DNA of 64,000 nt from Saccharothrix sp. (lineage in GTDB: Bacteria > Actinomycetota > Actinomycetes > Mycobacteriales > Pseudonocardiaceae), in assembly GCF_031180885.1 (NCBI RefSeq), contig NZ_JAPSLK010000003.1:295103-359102 (forward strand), written 5' to 3'. Both the position numbers and the translations under genes were made by a program. This document shows positions 33,572 to 40,621 of this stretch, one piece after another; position 1 is the first letter of the stretch; the number at the start of each line of letters is the position of its first letter. Below the pieces are notes generated by a model. The model saw nothing but the letters and a program-made list of their open reading frames with translations, searched no databases and had not been told where the DNA came from.

Positions 33572-33622
33572 TGTTGGACGCTCGCGTATTTCCCGGCGGC
33601 GGAACCGCGCGAGCGTCCAACA
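33572..33622. repeat. Perfect 15 bp inverted repeat with 21-base loop
   Basis: TGTTGGACGCTCGCG at 33572-33586 pairs without mismatch with CGCGAGCGTCCAACA at 33608-33622. The loop itself can pair TTCC with GGAA. There is no T-run, so a simple terminator is less likely; an element end, recombination scar or RNA structure is possible. Confidence 0.6.
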
Positions 33623-33627
33623 AGCTG

Positions 33628-33897
33628 GAACGTGGGTCCGGGCGGGTGCTGCGGGTGGCCGCCGCGCACGGGCACCGGCGGTTGGTGCTGGGGGCTGGGG
33701 GTGCGGGGTGTTCGGCGACGAGCCGGCCGTGGTGGCGCGGGCGTTCGCGGCGGCGTCGCGGGGCGGTGGTGGGTTCTTCGAGCACGTGGTGTTCGCGGTG
33801 TTCGACCGGCAGGTCGGGCGGCCGGTGTTCGGGGCGTTCGCCGAGGTCTTCGGGCGTTCGCGGAGGTGGTCGGCGAGGTGAGCAAGAACGAGGGGTA
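33628..33897 (+). pseudogene. TIGR02452-type (PARG-like macro) protein fragment, frameshifted
   Basis: RVLRVAAAHGHRRLVLGA is followed, after loss of one base near 33697, by GCGVFGDEPAVVARAFAAA and FFEHVVFAVFDR. This is the conserved C-terminal block of the TIGR02452 family (LVLGAWGCGVFxNDP...VVFAVYDR). The N-terminal half is missing. It is the tail of a dead gene. Confidence 0.6.
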
Positions 33898-33983
33898 GGA
33901 GGGCAGCTTCGAAGTAGTCGCCGCGGGCGGTCGGCAAGGACTCTTGGGCGGACCGATCAACCGACCGCAGTGAGGTGAAGTCC

Positions 33984-34877
33984 GTGGCGCACGCCCAGCC
34001 CGTCGCCCCCGTCGACCGCCACGCCGGATCAGGGCGGTTGATCTTCGGCAGTGCCGTCGCCGGTGTGCTGCTGGCGATCCTGTGGTCCTACGAGTTCGTC
34101 GACCACGTGATCGGGGCGAACGTCGCCAACACCCTGCTCGGCGAAGACGCCGCCACCACCTCCCTCGCCGGCACGGCCGCCGGCCTGGTGTTCGCCTTCG
34201 TCTCCGGGCTCGCGGGCACGTTCACCGCGTGCAACATCGCCATGGCCGCCTCGGTCGGCCCGATGAGCCAGGCCGGCGCGACCTCCCTGTGGCGGCCCTT
34301 CGGGCACTTCACCCTCGGCATGGTCGGGGTCTCGGCGGTCTACGGGGCGGTCGGGGTGCTGATCGGGACCGGGTTGCCGCAGTTGTCGTCGGCGACCGTC
34401 GGGACGATGCCGGTGCGGCTGGTGCAGTCGGCGGTGGTGTTCGGCGTCGTCGGGTTGGCGTTGACCTACATCGGGTTGGCGACGCTCGGCGTGGTGCGCG
34501 ACGTGTTCCGCGGCCGGCCCGTGGCGCGCGTCGTGGTGCTCGGGGCGCTGGTGGGCGCGTTCCTGATCGGCCGGCCGTACCCGATGTTCATCAAGCTGTT
34601 CCGCTCCGCGGTGGAGTCGGGCAACCCGCTCTACGGGGCCGGGACGTTCGTGCTCCAGTCGCTGGGCAACATCGTGCTCGTCGCGATCCTGTTCGCCGTC
34701 CTGTCGCTGGTCACCCGGGGGCGGTTCCTCGCGGCGGTGGCCCGCAACCCGCGGCGCACGACCGCGGTCAGCGCGGCGCTGCTCATCGCCCTCGGCGTGT
34801 TCCTGCTCGTGTACTGGGACGTCCGGGTGCCGTCGATCTTCGGCATCGGCTGGTTCCCGACCATGCCTTACAACTGA
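33984..34877 (+). CDS. Polytopic membrane protein (CcdA/DsbD-like segment)
   Basis: About 297 residues with roughly seven to eight hydrophobic helices. The segment LAGTFTACNIAMAASVGPM resembles the conserved SGxxxxFTPCxLP turn of CcdA/DsbD thiol-transfer membrane proteins, with one cysteine instead of a pair; the family is otherwise not recognised. GTG at 33984 with GAGGTGA about six bases upstream is preferred. The next gene, another membrane protein, follows 18 bp later, so they likely act together. A hairpin terminator closes the pair. Confidence 0.65.
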   Translation: MAHAQPVAPVDRHAGSGRLIFGSAVAGVLLAILWSYEFVDHVIGANVANTLLGEDAATTSLAGTAAGLVFAFVSGLAGTFTACNIAMAASVGPMSQAGATSLWRPFGHFTLGMVGVSAVYGAVGVLIGTGLPQLSSATVGTMPVRLVQSAVVFGVVGLALTYIGLATLGVVRDVFRGRPVARVVVLGALVGAFLIGRPYPMFIKLFRSAVESGNPLYGAGTFVLQSLGNIVLVAILFAVLSLVTRGRFLAAVARNPRRTTAVSAALLIALGVFLLVYWDVRVPSIFGIGWFPTMPYN

Positions 34878-34895
34878 GAACAGAAGGAGCTGATC

Positions 34896-35363
34896 GTGTC
34901 CGCGACGACTATCGCTGCCCCCACGACCGCGAGGTCGGACTCCCCCGTCCGGATCGGGGTGTTCGCCGGCCTGGCCGGCGGCCTCGTGTTCGGCCTGCTG
35001 ATGGCCGGCGTGGGCACACTGCCGCTGGTCGGCATGCTGATCGGCGTCGACAACGCCTTCGTCGGCTTCCTCGTGCACATGGTGATCTCGGCGATCGCCG
35101 GCGCCCTGTTCGGGCTGCTGACCCGCAACGTCGCCGACAAGATGGTGCCCGTCTACGCCATCAGCGCCGTGTACGGCGTGGTGTGGTGGCTGCTGGGCGC
35201 GCTGATCATCATGCCGCTGTGGCTGAGCGTCACCGCGAACTCGGCGATGAGCGAGATGGTGTTCGTCGTCGGCAACGACCAGTGGGTGAGCCTGTTCGGC
35301 CACGTCTTCTTCGGCTGGGTGACCGGCGCGACCCTGCTCATCCTGCGCGGCCACGCCCGCTGA
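34896..35363 (+). CDS. Four-helix membrane protein of unknown function
   Basis: A 155-residue protein with a short polar N-terminus and about four transmembrane helices (around residues 22-45, 53-75, 83-106, 132-150). GTG has AGAAGGAGC upstream. It has no recognisable family motif or cysteine pair. It follows the CcdA-like membrane gene as the second gene of a two-gene unit and ends just before a strong terminator. Confidence 0.7.
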   Translation: MSATTIAAPTTARSDSPVRIGVFAGLAGGLVFGLLMAGVGTLPLVGMLIGVDNAFVGFLVHMVISAIAGALFGLLTRNVADKMVPVYAISAVYGVVWWLLGALIIMPLWLSVTANSAMSEMVFVVGNDQWVSLFGHVFFGWVTGATLLILRGHAR

Positions 35364-35374
35364 AGCACCGACCC

Positions 35375-35410
35375 ACGCGCCCGGTCCCTGCCGAAAGGGA
35401 CCGGGCGCGT
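35375..35410. terminator. Strong bidirectional hairpin terminator
   Basis: ACGCGCCCGGTCCCT pairs perfectly with AGGGACCGGGCGCGT (15 bp stem, loop GCCGAA). It sits exactly between the 3' ends of two convergent genes (35363 and 35411). No U-tract is needed in many high-GC actinobacterial terminators. Confidence 0.8.
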
Positions 35411-36061
35411 CTAGGGCTCCAAGCGCACGCAACAGTGGCCCGGCGACGGGTCCAATCGCGCGCGGAGATCCGCTCCCAGACCGGACACCAGGCCCTCCAA
35501 CAGGCACAGGTTCGCCCCGCACACCAGTTCGGTGTGCCGCTGCGCGAGGCTGTGGAACGGGCAGTTGCCCAGCACGACCGAATCACCCTCGGCCCGCGGC
35601 TCGAACCCCAGGCCCTCCAGTGCGGCCACCGGGTCGCCGCCCGATCTTCCCAGGCCACGGCCCAGTTCGCGGGCGCGGCGGTGCAGCACGGCGCGCGGCG
35701 GCTCGCCCGTGGTGTCCGACTCGGCGACGGCGTCGGCCAGCAGCGCGCCGATGAGCTCGTAGCGGTTCTCCGGCAGGGACACCGCGATCGGGTGCGGCGC
35801 GCGGCGGTAGAGCTTCGCCGGGCGGCCCGCGCCGGGGCCGGTGCGGCCGGTGCGGCGCTCGTGGACGGCCTCCAGCAGGCCCTCGTCGACCAGCCGGTCC
35901 AGGTGGAACGCGACGGTCGTGCGGGGCGCGCCCACGGCCGCGGCGGCCTCGTCCCGGCCGACCGGTCCTGGCCGGCGGACGACGTAGTCGTACAGCCTGC
36001 GGCGGGTCGGCTCGTCGAGCGCGGCGACGGCCGCCACCGGGTCGTGCGGGATCTCCACCAT
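35411..36061 (-). CDS. HTH regulator with C-terminal cysteine cluster (SufR-like)
   Basis: A 216-residue protein. The N-terminal ArsR/DeoR-type winged helix (ALDEPTRRRLYDYVVRRPG ... PRTTVAFHLDRLVDEGLL) is followed by a C-terminal region with cysteines in GNCPFHSLAQ, ELVCGANLC and HCCVRL. This spacing resembles iron-sulfur-sensing SufR-type regulators of actinobacteria and cyanobacteria. The gene is divergent from folE with only 77 bp between, and a 9 bp inverted repeat lies in that gap, so it may regulate folE or itself. Metal or cluster binding is inferred. Confidence 0.75.
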   Translation of the reverse strand: MVEIPHDPVAAVAALDEPTRRRLYDYVVRRPGPVGRDEAAAAVGAPRTTVAFHLDRLVDEGLLEAVHERRTGRTGPGAGRPAKLYRRAPHPIAVSLPENRYELIGALLADAVAESDTTGEPPRAVLHRRARELGRGLGRSGGDPVAALEGLGFEPRAEGDSVVLGNCPFHSLAQRHTELVCGANLCLLEGLVSGLGADLRARLDPSPGHCCVRLEP

Positions 36062-36098
36062 TCTAAAACCAACTTCTGTTGACGAAATCGGTCGCGGA

Positions 36099-36130
36099 CT
36101 TCTAACGTTAGCTCACGTTGTCGTTAGAAG
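36099..36130. promoter_or_regulatory. Inverted repeat upstream of folE
   Basis: CTTCTAACG at 36099-36107 and CGTTAGAAG at 36122-36130 form perfect 9 bp arms separated by 14 bases. TAACGTTA within it is itself a palindrome. The right arm runs into the folE ribosome site, so it could be an operator or a translation-blocking hairpin. Confidence 0.55.
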
Positions 36131-36138
36131 GAGGGACG

Positions 36139-36738
36139 ATGGGCATGTCGCAACCCCGGTTGCAGGTCCTCCACGGTCGCGGCGGCGTCGACCTGGAGGC
36201 CGCGCGGCGGGCGGTCGCCGACCTGCTGGTCGCCCTGGGCAAGGACCCCGACTCCGAGCACCTGGCCGACACGCCCCGCCGCGTCGCGCACGCCTACGCC
36301 GAACTGCTCACCCCGCGCGAGTTCAACCTCACGACCTTCCCCAACGACGAGGGCTACGACGAACTCGTCCTGGCCCGCGCGATCCCCGTGCAGTCGCTGT
36401 GCGAGCACCACATGCTGCCGTTCCAGGGCATCGCGCACGTCGGGTACCTGCCCGGCGAACGCATCCTGGGGCTGTCCAAGCCGGCCCGGGTGGTGGAGTT
36501 GTTCGCGCGCGACCTCCAGGTGCAGGAACGGCTGACCCAGCAGGTCGCCGACTGGTTGCAGGACCACCTCGCGCCGCGCGGCGTGGGTGTCGTCGTCGAG
36601 GCCGAGCACCTGTGCATGTCCCTGCGCGGGGTGCGGGCTGCGGGCTCCCGAACCGTCACCTCCGCCCTGCACGGCGTGCTGCGCGACGACGCCCGCTCCC
36701 GGCAGGAGTTCTTCGCCCTCGCGGGCATCGGGTCCTGA
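36139..36738 (+). CDS. folE: GTP cyclohydrolase I
   Basis: A 199-residue type I GTP cyclohydrolase. Zinc ligands are visible: Cys88 and His91 in SLCEHHMLPFQG, and Cys159 in AEHLCMSLRG. The GYLPGERILGLSKPARVVELFA motif is conserved. It converts GTP to dihydroneopterin triphosphate for folate or pterin synthesis. ATG at 36139 has AAGGAGGG upstream. Other folate genes are not adjacent, so this may be a second copy tied to the divergent cysteine-rich regulator. Confidence 0.93.
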   Translation: MGMSQPRLQVLHGRGGVDLEAARRAVADLLVALGKDPDSEHLADTPRRVAHAYAELLTPREFNLTTFPNDEGYDELVLARAIPVQSLCEHHMLPFQGIAHVGYLPGERILGLSKPARVVELFARDLQVQERLTQQVADWLQDHLAPRGVGVVVEAEHLCMSLRGVRAAGSRTVTSALHGVLRDDARSRQEFFALAGIGS

Positions 36739-36744
36739 CCCCGT

Positions 36745-36911
36745 TCAGCGCCGGGACAGGTCGGGGCCGGGGTTCGACGCGGACTCGGTCTCGTTGCCGT
36801 GGCGCGGCATCCGGCAGTCCATTGTGGACCGGATGCGGTCGGCGGGTGGCCGGGCCGTGGTGCGGTCGGGCGCGGGGGGACCGTGGTGTGGCTGGAGTGG
36901 CCCGGTGCGTG
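36745..36911 (+). pseudogene. 3' fragment of a sensor histidine kinase
   Basis: GIRQSIVDRMRSAGGRAVVR is followed, after one missing base in a G-run near 36880, by TVVWLEWPGA and a stop. This is the closing segment of DesK-type kinases (G2 box end and last strand). It overlaps the start of the next kinase-like gene. The rest of the gene has been lost between folE and this point. Confidence 0.55.
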
Positions 36912-37967
36912 AACAGGTCCACGAGGTGACCGTGGAGCGGTTGCTGAGGGGTGTGCGCTGGGCGATCGTGGTGATCACGGCCGTGTCCCTGCTCGGGTTC
37001 GCGTTACCGGTGCTGGTCGCGGGCGGTGAGGCCTACCGGTCGCTGCCCCGGCAAGTCGCCGCTTTCGCTTTGCTGCTGGTGGTTCTGGTGTTCGGGACGC
37101 GTCCCCGGGGGCCGGCGCGGTGGGTGTTGCCGGCGTTGGTCCTCGTGGCGTCGGGTCTGGCGTTGACCGGAATGCACGACCGGTTCGTGGTGTCGGAGGA
37201 GGAGTGGTCCTTCGGCGTGATCGGCTGGTTCGGCGTGCTCCTGCTGCTCGACCTCGGGCCCCGCGCCACCTGCGCGTTCCTCGCGCTCCACGTCGCGGGC
37301 AGCTTCGCCTACACCGCGTGGGTCGGCCAGGACACCGGCGACCTCGCCGTGGTGGCCGTGCTGGTCCTGGGCTACCAGCTGCCCGTCGTCGCCGCGGCGG
37401 CCGTGGTGGACCGGGTGGCCGCCGACGCCGCGCGCGCCGCCCGGCGCGAGGCCGCGACCCGGACCGCTTCGTCGGTGGCCGAACGGCTCCACGAGGACCG
37501 CAAGGCCCGTTACGACGCGCTGCTGCCCACGGTCGTGCCGCTGCTGACCGACCTGACCGAGGGACGTGCGGACCTCACCGACGACCGGGTCCGCGCCCGG
37601 TACGCGGTGGAGGCGGCCCGGATGCGGCGGCTGTTCGCCGAGCAGGACGACGTGCCGGACCCGCTGGTGCACGAGTTGCGGGCGTGCGTGGACGTGGCCG
37701 AGCGGCGGGGTGTCGCGGTGCACCTGGACACCCTGGGCGAGCGCCCCACCCCGCCGGTAGTGGTGCGGCGCGAGTTGGTGGACGCGGACCGGCCTGTTGG
37801 CGACTGCGCGGTCGCGGGCCAGGGTGACTGTGCTGGGTACGGGGTCGGCGGTGACGGTGAGCGTGGTCGCCGACGGCACGCCGCCTTTGGTCCGGAAGGG
37901 CGCGGTGGCGGTGTCGAGCGTGGTGGAGGGGGAACGGGTGTGGGTGGAGGCGACGTGGCCGGCGTAG
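36905..37967 (+). pseudogene. Membrane sensor histidine kinase-like gene, frameshifted near the end
   Basis: GTG start with GGAG upstream. About six hydrophobic helices occupy residues ~15-165, then a helical region (ERLHEDRKARYDALLPTV) that resembles a degenerate DHp domain without a clear H-box. Near 37797 the frame shifts by one base; the other frame continues ATARSRARVTVLGTGSAVTV and closes with VWVEATWPA and TAG at 37967. An HATPase N-box and G-boxes are not evident. It was coupled to the response regulator that follows. Confidence 0.55.
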
Positions 37968-38188
37968 TGGTGGTGGACGACCACCCGGCGATCGTGGCGG
38001 GCATCCAGGCGTGGTGCGCGGCGGCGTCCCCGCCGGTGCGGGTGCTGGACGTCGGTGCGACCCCGGCGGTGGCGGGGACCGGTCCGGGCGCGGACGCCGA
38101 CGTGGTCGTGCTGGACCTGCACCTGGGCGGCCAGGCCCCCGCGTACGCAGACCTGCGGCGGTTGGTCGTTCGACCGTCACGCCGGTAG
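37955..38188 (+). pseudogene. Response regulator, receiver domain 5' fragment
   Basis: GTG at 37955 overlaps the kinase end. VVVVDDHPAIVAGIQAWCAA carries the acidic pair, and DADVVVLDLHLGG carries the phosphorylatable Asp. After ~72 residues the homology stops at DLRRLV and an unrelated short tail ends the frame. The Thr/Ser and Lys positions and the LuxR-type DNA-binding domain are missing, so it cannot regulate transcription. Confidence 0.65.
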
Positions 38189-38238
38189 ACCGGTTCGCTC
38201 TAAGTTCCTTCCCCGACAGGCAGTTTTAAGGGGGAAGC

Positions 38239-38745
38239 ATGAAACTGGTGATCGCGCGGGTCGCCGTGGGAGTGGCGATGGCGCTGACCGTGGGGACGGG
38301 GTGGGCGTCGGCGTCTCCTTCGCCTTCCGAGGAGGTCTCGGCGGCCGTCCTGCCGACGTGCACGCACAAGTGGGACTACCAGCCGGCGACCGCGAACCGG
38401 TCCAAGAAGTGCGTTCCGGGGCGCGGCAACTACGGCAACGGCGTGCTGGCACTCCAGCAGTCGCTGAAGTACTGCTACGGCAAGAACATCGCCCTGGACC
38501 GCGACTTCGGCCCCGCCACCCGCACGGCGTTGATCCAGGTCCAGCGCGCCGTGGGCGCTACGGCTGATGGCGTCTACGGCCCGGAGACCAACCGCAAGAT
38601 GAAGTGGCTCGCGGCCACCGGGTGCCGCCACGACCACGTCCGGCGACTGACCGGATCATGTCAGGCCCCGGTCCGCCTGAGGGGTGGCGGACCAGGGCTT
38701 TCTCTTGCGGGCTTGCCGCTTGCCAAAAACGAACGTTCGTGCTGA
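38239..38745 (+). CDS. Secreted peptidoglycan-binding-domain protein
   Basis: A 168-residue protein. A signal peptide covers residues 1-26 (hydrophobic core VAVGVAMALTVGTG, cleavage after ASA). A PG_binding_1 domain spans ~65-130 (VLALQQSLKYCYGKNIALDR, FGPATRTALIQVQRAVG, DGVYGPETNRKMKWL). Five cysteines may form disulfides. The last ~35 residues are basic and run into the tetR promoter, so the original stop may have been lost. It probably binds cell-wall glycan; no catalytic domain is present. Confidence 0.8.
   Translation: MKLVIARVAVGVAMALTVGTGWASASPSPSEEVSAAVLPTCTHKWDYQPATANRSKKCVPGRGNYGNGVLALQQSLKYCYGKNIALDRDFGPATRTALIQVQRAVGATADGVYGPETNRKMKWLAATGCRHDHVRRLTGSCQAPVRLRGGGPGLSLAGLPLAKNERSC
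38726..38743. promoter_or_regulatory. TetR operator candidate upstream of tetR
   Basis: AAAACGA-ACGT-TCGTGCT contains the palindrome CGAACGTTCG and shares the right arm TCGTGCT with a second site at 39382. It lies 12 bp before the GTG of the tetR gene, fitting autoregulation. Confidence 0.55.
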
Positions 38746-38754
38746 ACTTGGTGC

Positions 38755-39339
38755 GTGAGCAAGGGCGAGGCAACCAGGCAGGCCGTGCTGGAACGCGCCG
38801 CCGCCACCGCCAGCCGCATCGGCCTGGCCGGGCTGACCATCGGGTCACTGGCCGACGACACCGGCATGTCCAAGAGCGGCCTGTTCGCCCACTTCCGCTC
38901 CAAGGAACTGCTGCAAGCCCAGGTCCTCGCCCACGCCCGGCAACTCTTCATCGACCAGGTGGTCCGCCCCGCCCTGTCCGCACCGCGCGGCGAAACCCGG
39001 GTGCGGACCCTGTTCGAGCACTGGCTGGCCAGCACCAAGGACCGCAGCTCCGCGTGCCTCTTCGTCTCCGCCTCGGCCGAGTACGACGACCAGCCAGGCC
39101 CGATCCGCGACCAGCTGGTGCGCGACCACCTCGACTTCGCCGACTCGGTGGCGCAGATGTTCCGCACGGGGATCAGCGAGGGCGACTTCCGCCGGGACGC
39201 CGACCCCGAGCAGTTCGCCCACGACATCCACGGCGTGATGCTGGCGTTCTTCCACGCCAGCCGCCTCCTCGACGACGAGGCCGCCGAAGCCCGAACCCGT
39301 CACGCCTTCGAAAAGCTGCTCGCCGACGCACGAGCCTGA
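38755..39339 (+). CDS. TetR family transcriptional regulator
   Basis: A 194-residue regulator with an N-terminal TetR HTH (LAGLTIGSLADDTGMSKSGL then FAHFRSKELL) and a TetR_C_6-like C-terminus. GTG start. It is 15 bp from an alpha/beta hydrolase gene in the same direction. Matching operator-like palindromes precede both genes, so it probably represses itself and the hydrolase. Confidence 0.88.
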   Translation: MSKGEATRQAVLERAAATASRIGLAGLTIGSLADDTGMSKSGLFAHFRSKELLQAQVLAHARQLFIDQVVRPALSAPRGETRVRTLFEHWLASTKDRSSACLFVSASAEYDDQPGPIRDQLVRDHLDFADSVAQMFRTGISEGDFRRDADPEQFAHDIHGVMLAFFHASRLLDDEAAEARTRHAFEKLLADARA

Positions 39340-39354
39340 CACCCTGGGGAACCC

Positions 39355-40245
39355 ATGCCCACTTCACGCCGCCGGCAAAAAAGCACGACCGTTCGTGCTA
39401 AGCTCATTCGCACCACCTTCGGCACCCTGGAACGTATCGCTCCGACCGTGGGCGGACGCCTGGCTCTCCGCATCTGGTGCACCCCTCGCCACGCCCGCCC
39501 CTCCTCCGCCCCACACCCCGGTACTCGCCACTCAGTACCGGTCCGCGGAAGCACCGTAGTCGCCGAAACCCGGGGCAACGGCCCACTCATCTACCTGGCC
39601 CACGGCTGGGGCGGCCACCGCACCCAACTAGCAGCCTTCATCGACCCGCTAGTGCAGTCCGGCTACCAGGTAGTCACCTTCGACGCCCTGAGCCACGGCG
39701 ACTCCGCCCCCGGCACCCTGGGCCCCAAGCGAGCCACCCTCCCCGAGTTCTCCGACGCCCTAACCGCGGTTGTCACCCACTTCGGCCCCGCCCACAGCAT
39801 CGTCGCCCATTCCATGGGCGCCACCGCCACCGCACTGGCGGTCCTGGACGGCCTCCCCGCCACCCGCCTCGCCTTCATCTCCCCCATGGCCGACCCCCTG
39901 TCCCAAACCCACCTGTTCGCCGACTTCCTGGGCTTCGGCCCCCGAACCCACAAGGCCTTCCTCACCCGCCTGGAACACATCGCAGGCCGCCCCATGTCCT
40001 CCTTCAACATCCCCACCCGCACCGCGAACCGCGACCTACCACCCCTCCTGGTCGTCCACGACACCAAGGACACCCAAGTCCCCCACCCCAACGGCGAAGC
40101 CCTCACCGCCGCCTGGCCCAACGCAACTCTCATCACCACCACCGGCCTGGGCCACCACCGCATCCTCACCAATGCGGAAGTCCTCCACGAAGTCACCTCC
40201 TTCGTAATCGCCGAAAAAGCCTTTGCACACCCTTCGAACACCTGA
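39355..40245 (+). CDS. Alpha/beta hydrolase
   Basis: A 296-residue hydrolase. The nucleophile is the Ser in IVAHSMGATATAL near 147, the acid Asp is in VVHDTKDTQVPHP, and the His is in TGLGHHRIL; LIYLAHGWGGHRTQL is the oxyanion strand. ATG at 39355 has TGGGGAA upstream. The first ~17 codons are basic, and the operator candidate 39382-39399 lies inside them. A start further downstream would put the operator in the promoter, but no good start codon is seen there. The substrate is unknown. Confidence 0.85.
   Translation: MPTSRRRQKSTTVRAKLIRTTFGTLERIAPTVGGRLALRIWCTPRHARPSSAPHPGTRHSVPVRGSTVVAETRGNGPLIYLAHGWGGHRTQLAAFIDPLVQSGYQVVTFDALSHGDSAPGTLGPKRATLPEFSDALTAVVTHFGPAHSIVAHSMGATATALAVLDGLPATRLAFISPMADPLSQTHLFADFLGFGPRTHKAFLTRLEHIAGRPMSSFNIPTRTANRDLPPLLVVHDTKDTQVPHPNGEALTAAWPNATLITTTGLGHHRILTNAEVLHEVTSFVIAEKAFAHPSNT
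39382..39399. promoter_or_regulatory. TetR operator candidate within the hydrolase 5' end
   Basis: AGCACGA-CCGT-TCGTGCT is a perfect 7 bp inverted repeat with a 4-base centre. It shares layout with the site at 38726. It lies 27 bp downstream of the assumed ATG. Confidence 0.55.
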
Positions 40246-40282
40246 CATGCTTCACCCACACCACGAACCGGGGAGCACTGAA

Positions 40283-40384
40283 ATGACGGTCACCACGATC
40301 CGGGCAACGCGCCGACGCGCACCCCGTCGTCGTGCCGTCCAGCGCCGACAGCAGCGCCAACGAGCGGTCTCCCCACCTCGCTAG
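40283..40384 (+). CDS. Small Arg/Gln-rich ORF upstream of the tRNA array (candidate leader peptide)
   Basis: A 33-codon frame with ATG, a GGGGAG ribosome site seven bases upstream, and a TAG stop. Twelve of its 33 residues are Arg and four are Gln (runs RRR, RRR, RR, and RQQRQR). Eleven of the Arg codons are CGC/CGA/CGT, one is CGG; three Gln codons are CAG, one CAA. These are the codons read by the three tRNAs encoded 77-310 bp downstream. A strong hairpin lies between. It resembles no ribosomal protein I know. Expression and function are inference. Confidence 0.5.
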   Translation: MTVTTIRATRRRAPRRRAVQRRQQRQRAVSPPR

Positions 40385-40388
40385 AGGT
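40375..40388 (+). promoter_or_regulatory. Short hairpin across the sORF stop codon
   Basis: ACCTC-GCTA-GAGGT forms a 5 bp stem whose loop and right arm include the TAG. A terminating ribosome would melt it, so it could couple sORF translation to the folding of the next hairpin. Confidence 0.3.
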
Positions 40389-40399
40389 CTTTCACCGGG

Positions 40400-40440
40400 A
40401 GCCGCCCCCGTCGGAACACCGACCCGGGCGGCTTTCTCTT
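40400..40440 (+). terminator. Rho-independent terminator/attenuator between sORF and tRNAs
   Basis: AGCCGCCC pairs with GGGCGGCT and GTCGG with CCGAC around an AACA tetraloop (13 base pairs in two blocks). A T-rich tail TTTCTCTTT follows. It would stop transcripts from the hydrolase or sORF before the tRNA genes, unless the tRNAs have their own promoter; none is obvious in the 20 bases left. Confidence 0.7.
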
Positions 40441-40460
40441 TCCCACCCTTTTTCGGCAAT

Positions 40461-40532
40461 ACCCCCATAGCTCAACGGAAAGAGTGCGGCGCTACGAACG
40501 CCGAGATCCAGGTTCGATTCCTGGTGGGGGTG
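40461..40532 (+). tRNA. tRNA-Arg (anticodon ACG)
   Basis: 72 nt cloverleaf. Acceptor is ACCCCCA/TGGGGGT, D-arm GCTC-AACGGAAA-GAGT, anticodon arm CGGCG-CTACGAA-CGCCG with ACG at 34-36, and T-arm CCAGG-TTCGATT-CCTGG. A34 would become inosine and read CGU, CGC and CGA. CCA is not encoded. The body differs from the usual actinobacterial housekeeping tRNA-Arg(ACG). Confidence 0.9.
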
Positions 40533-40544
40533 CGACGAATGCAA

Positions 40545-40617
40545 TGCCCGTTGGTCCAGCCGGCACGGACACCGCGCTCTGAACGCGGAGACCGAGGTTC
40601 GAACCCTCGACGGGCAG
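40545..40617 (+). tRNA. tRNA-Gln (anticodon CTG)
   Basis: 73 nt. Acceptor is TGCCCGT/ACGGGCA, D-arm GTCC-AGCCGGCAC-GGAC, anticodon arm CCGCG-CTCTGAA-CGCGG with CTG at 34-36, and T-arm CGAGG-TTCGAAC-CCTCG. It reads CAG. It lies only 12 nt from the previous tRNA and has no encoded CCA. Confidence 0.88.
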
Positions 40618-40621
40618 CCCG

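Larger units (their letters stand above)
33349..33983. other. Gene-poor interval with an inverted repeat and macro-like gene debris
   Basis: About 635 bp without an intact gene. It contains a perfect 15 bp inverted repeat (33572-33622) and a frameshifted TIGR02452-like fragment (33628-33897), described separately. The rest shows no recognisable coding in any frame. Confidence 0.6.

Noticed and set aside
33572..33622. Inverted repeat as a simple terminator of the aldo/keto reductase
   Set aside because: It lies over 220 bp past the stop codon and lacks a T-run; kept as an unexplained repeat instead.
40283..40384. Small Arg-rich ORF as ribosomal protein bS22/bL37
   Set aside because: Those short proteins are Lys/Arg-rich with conserved cores; this one has no Lys and four Gln and matches neither pattern.
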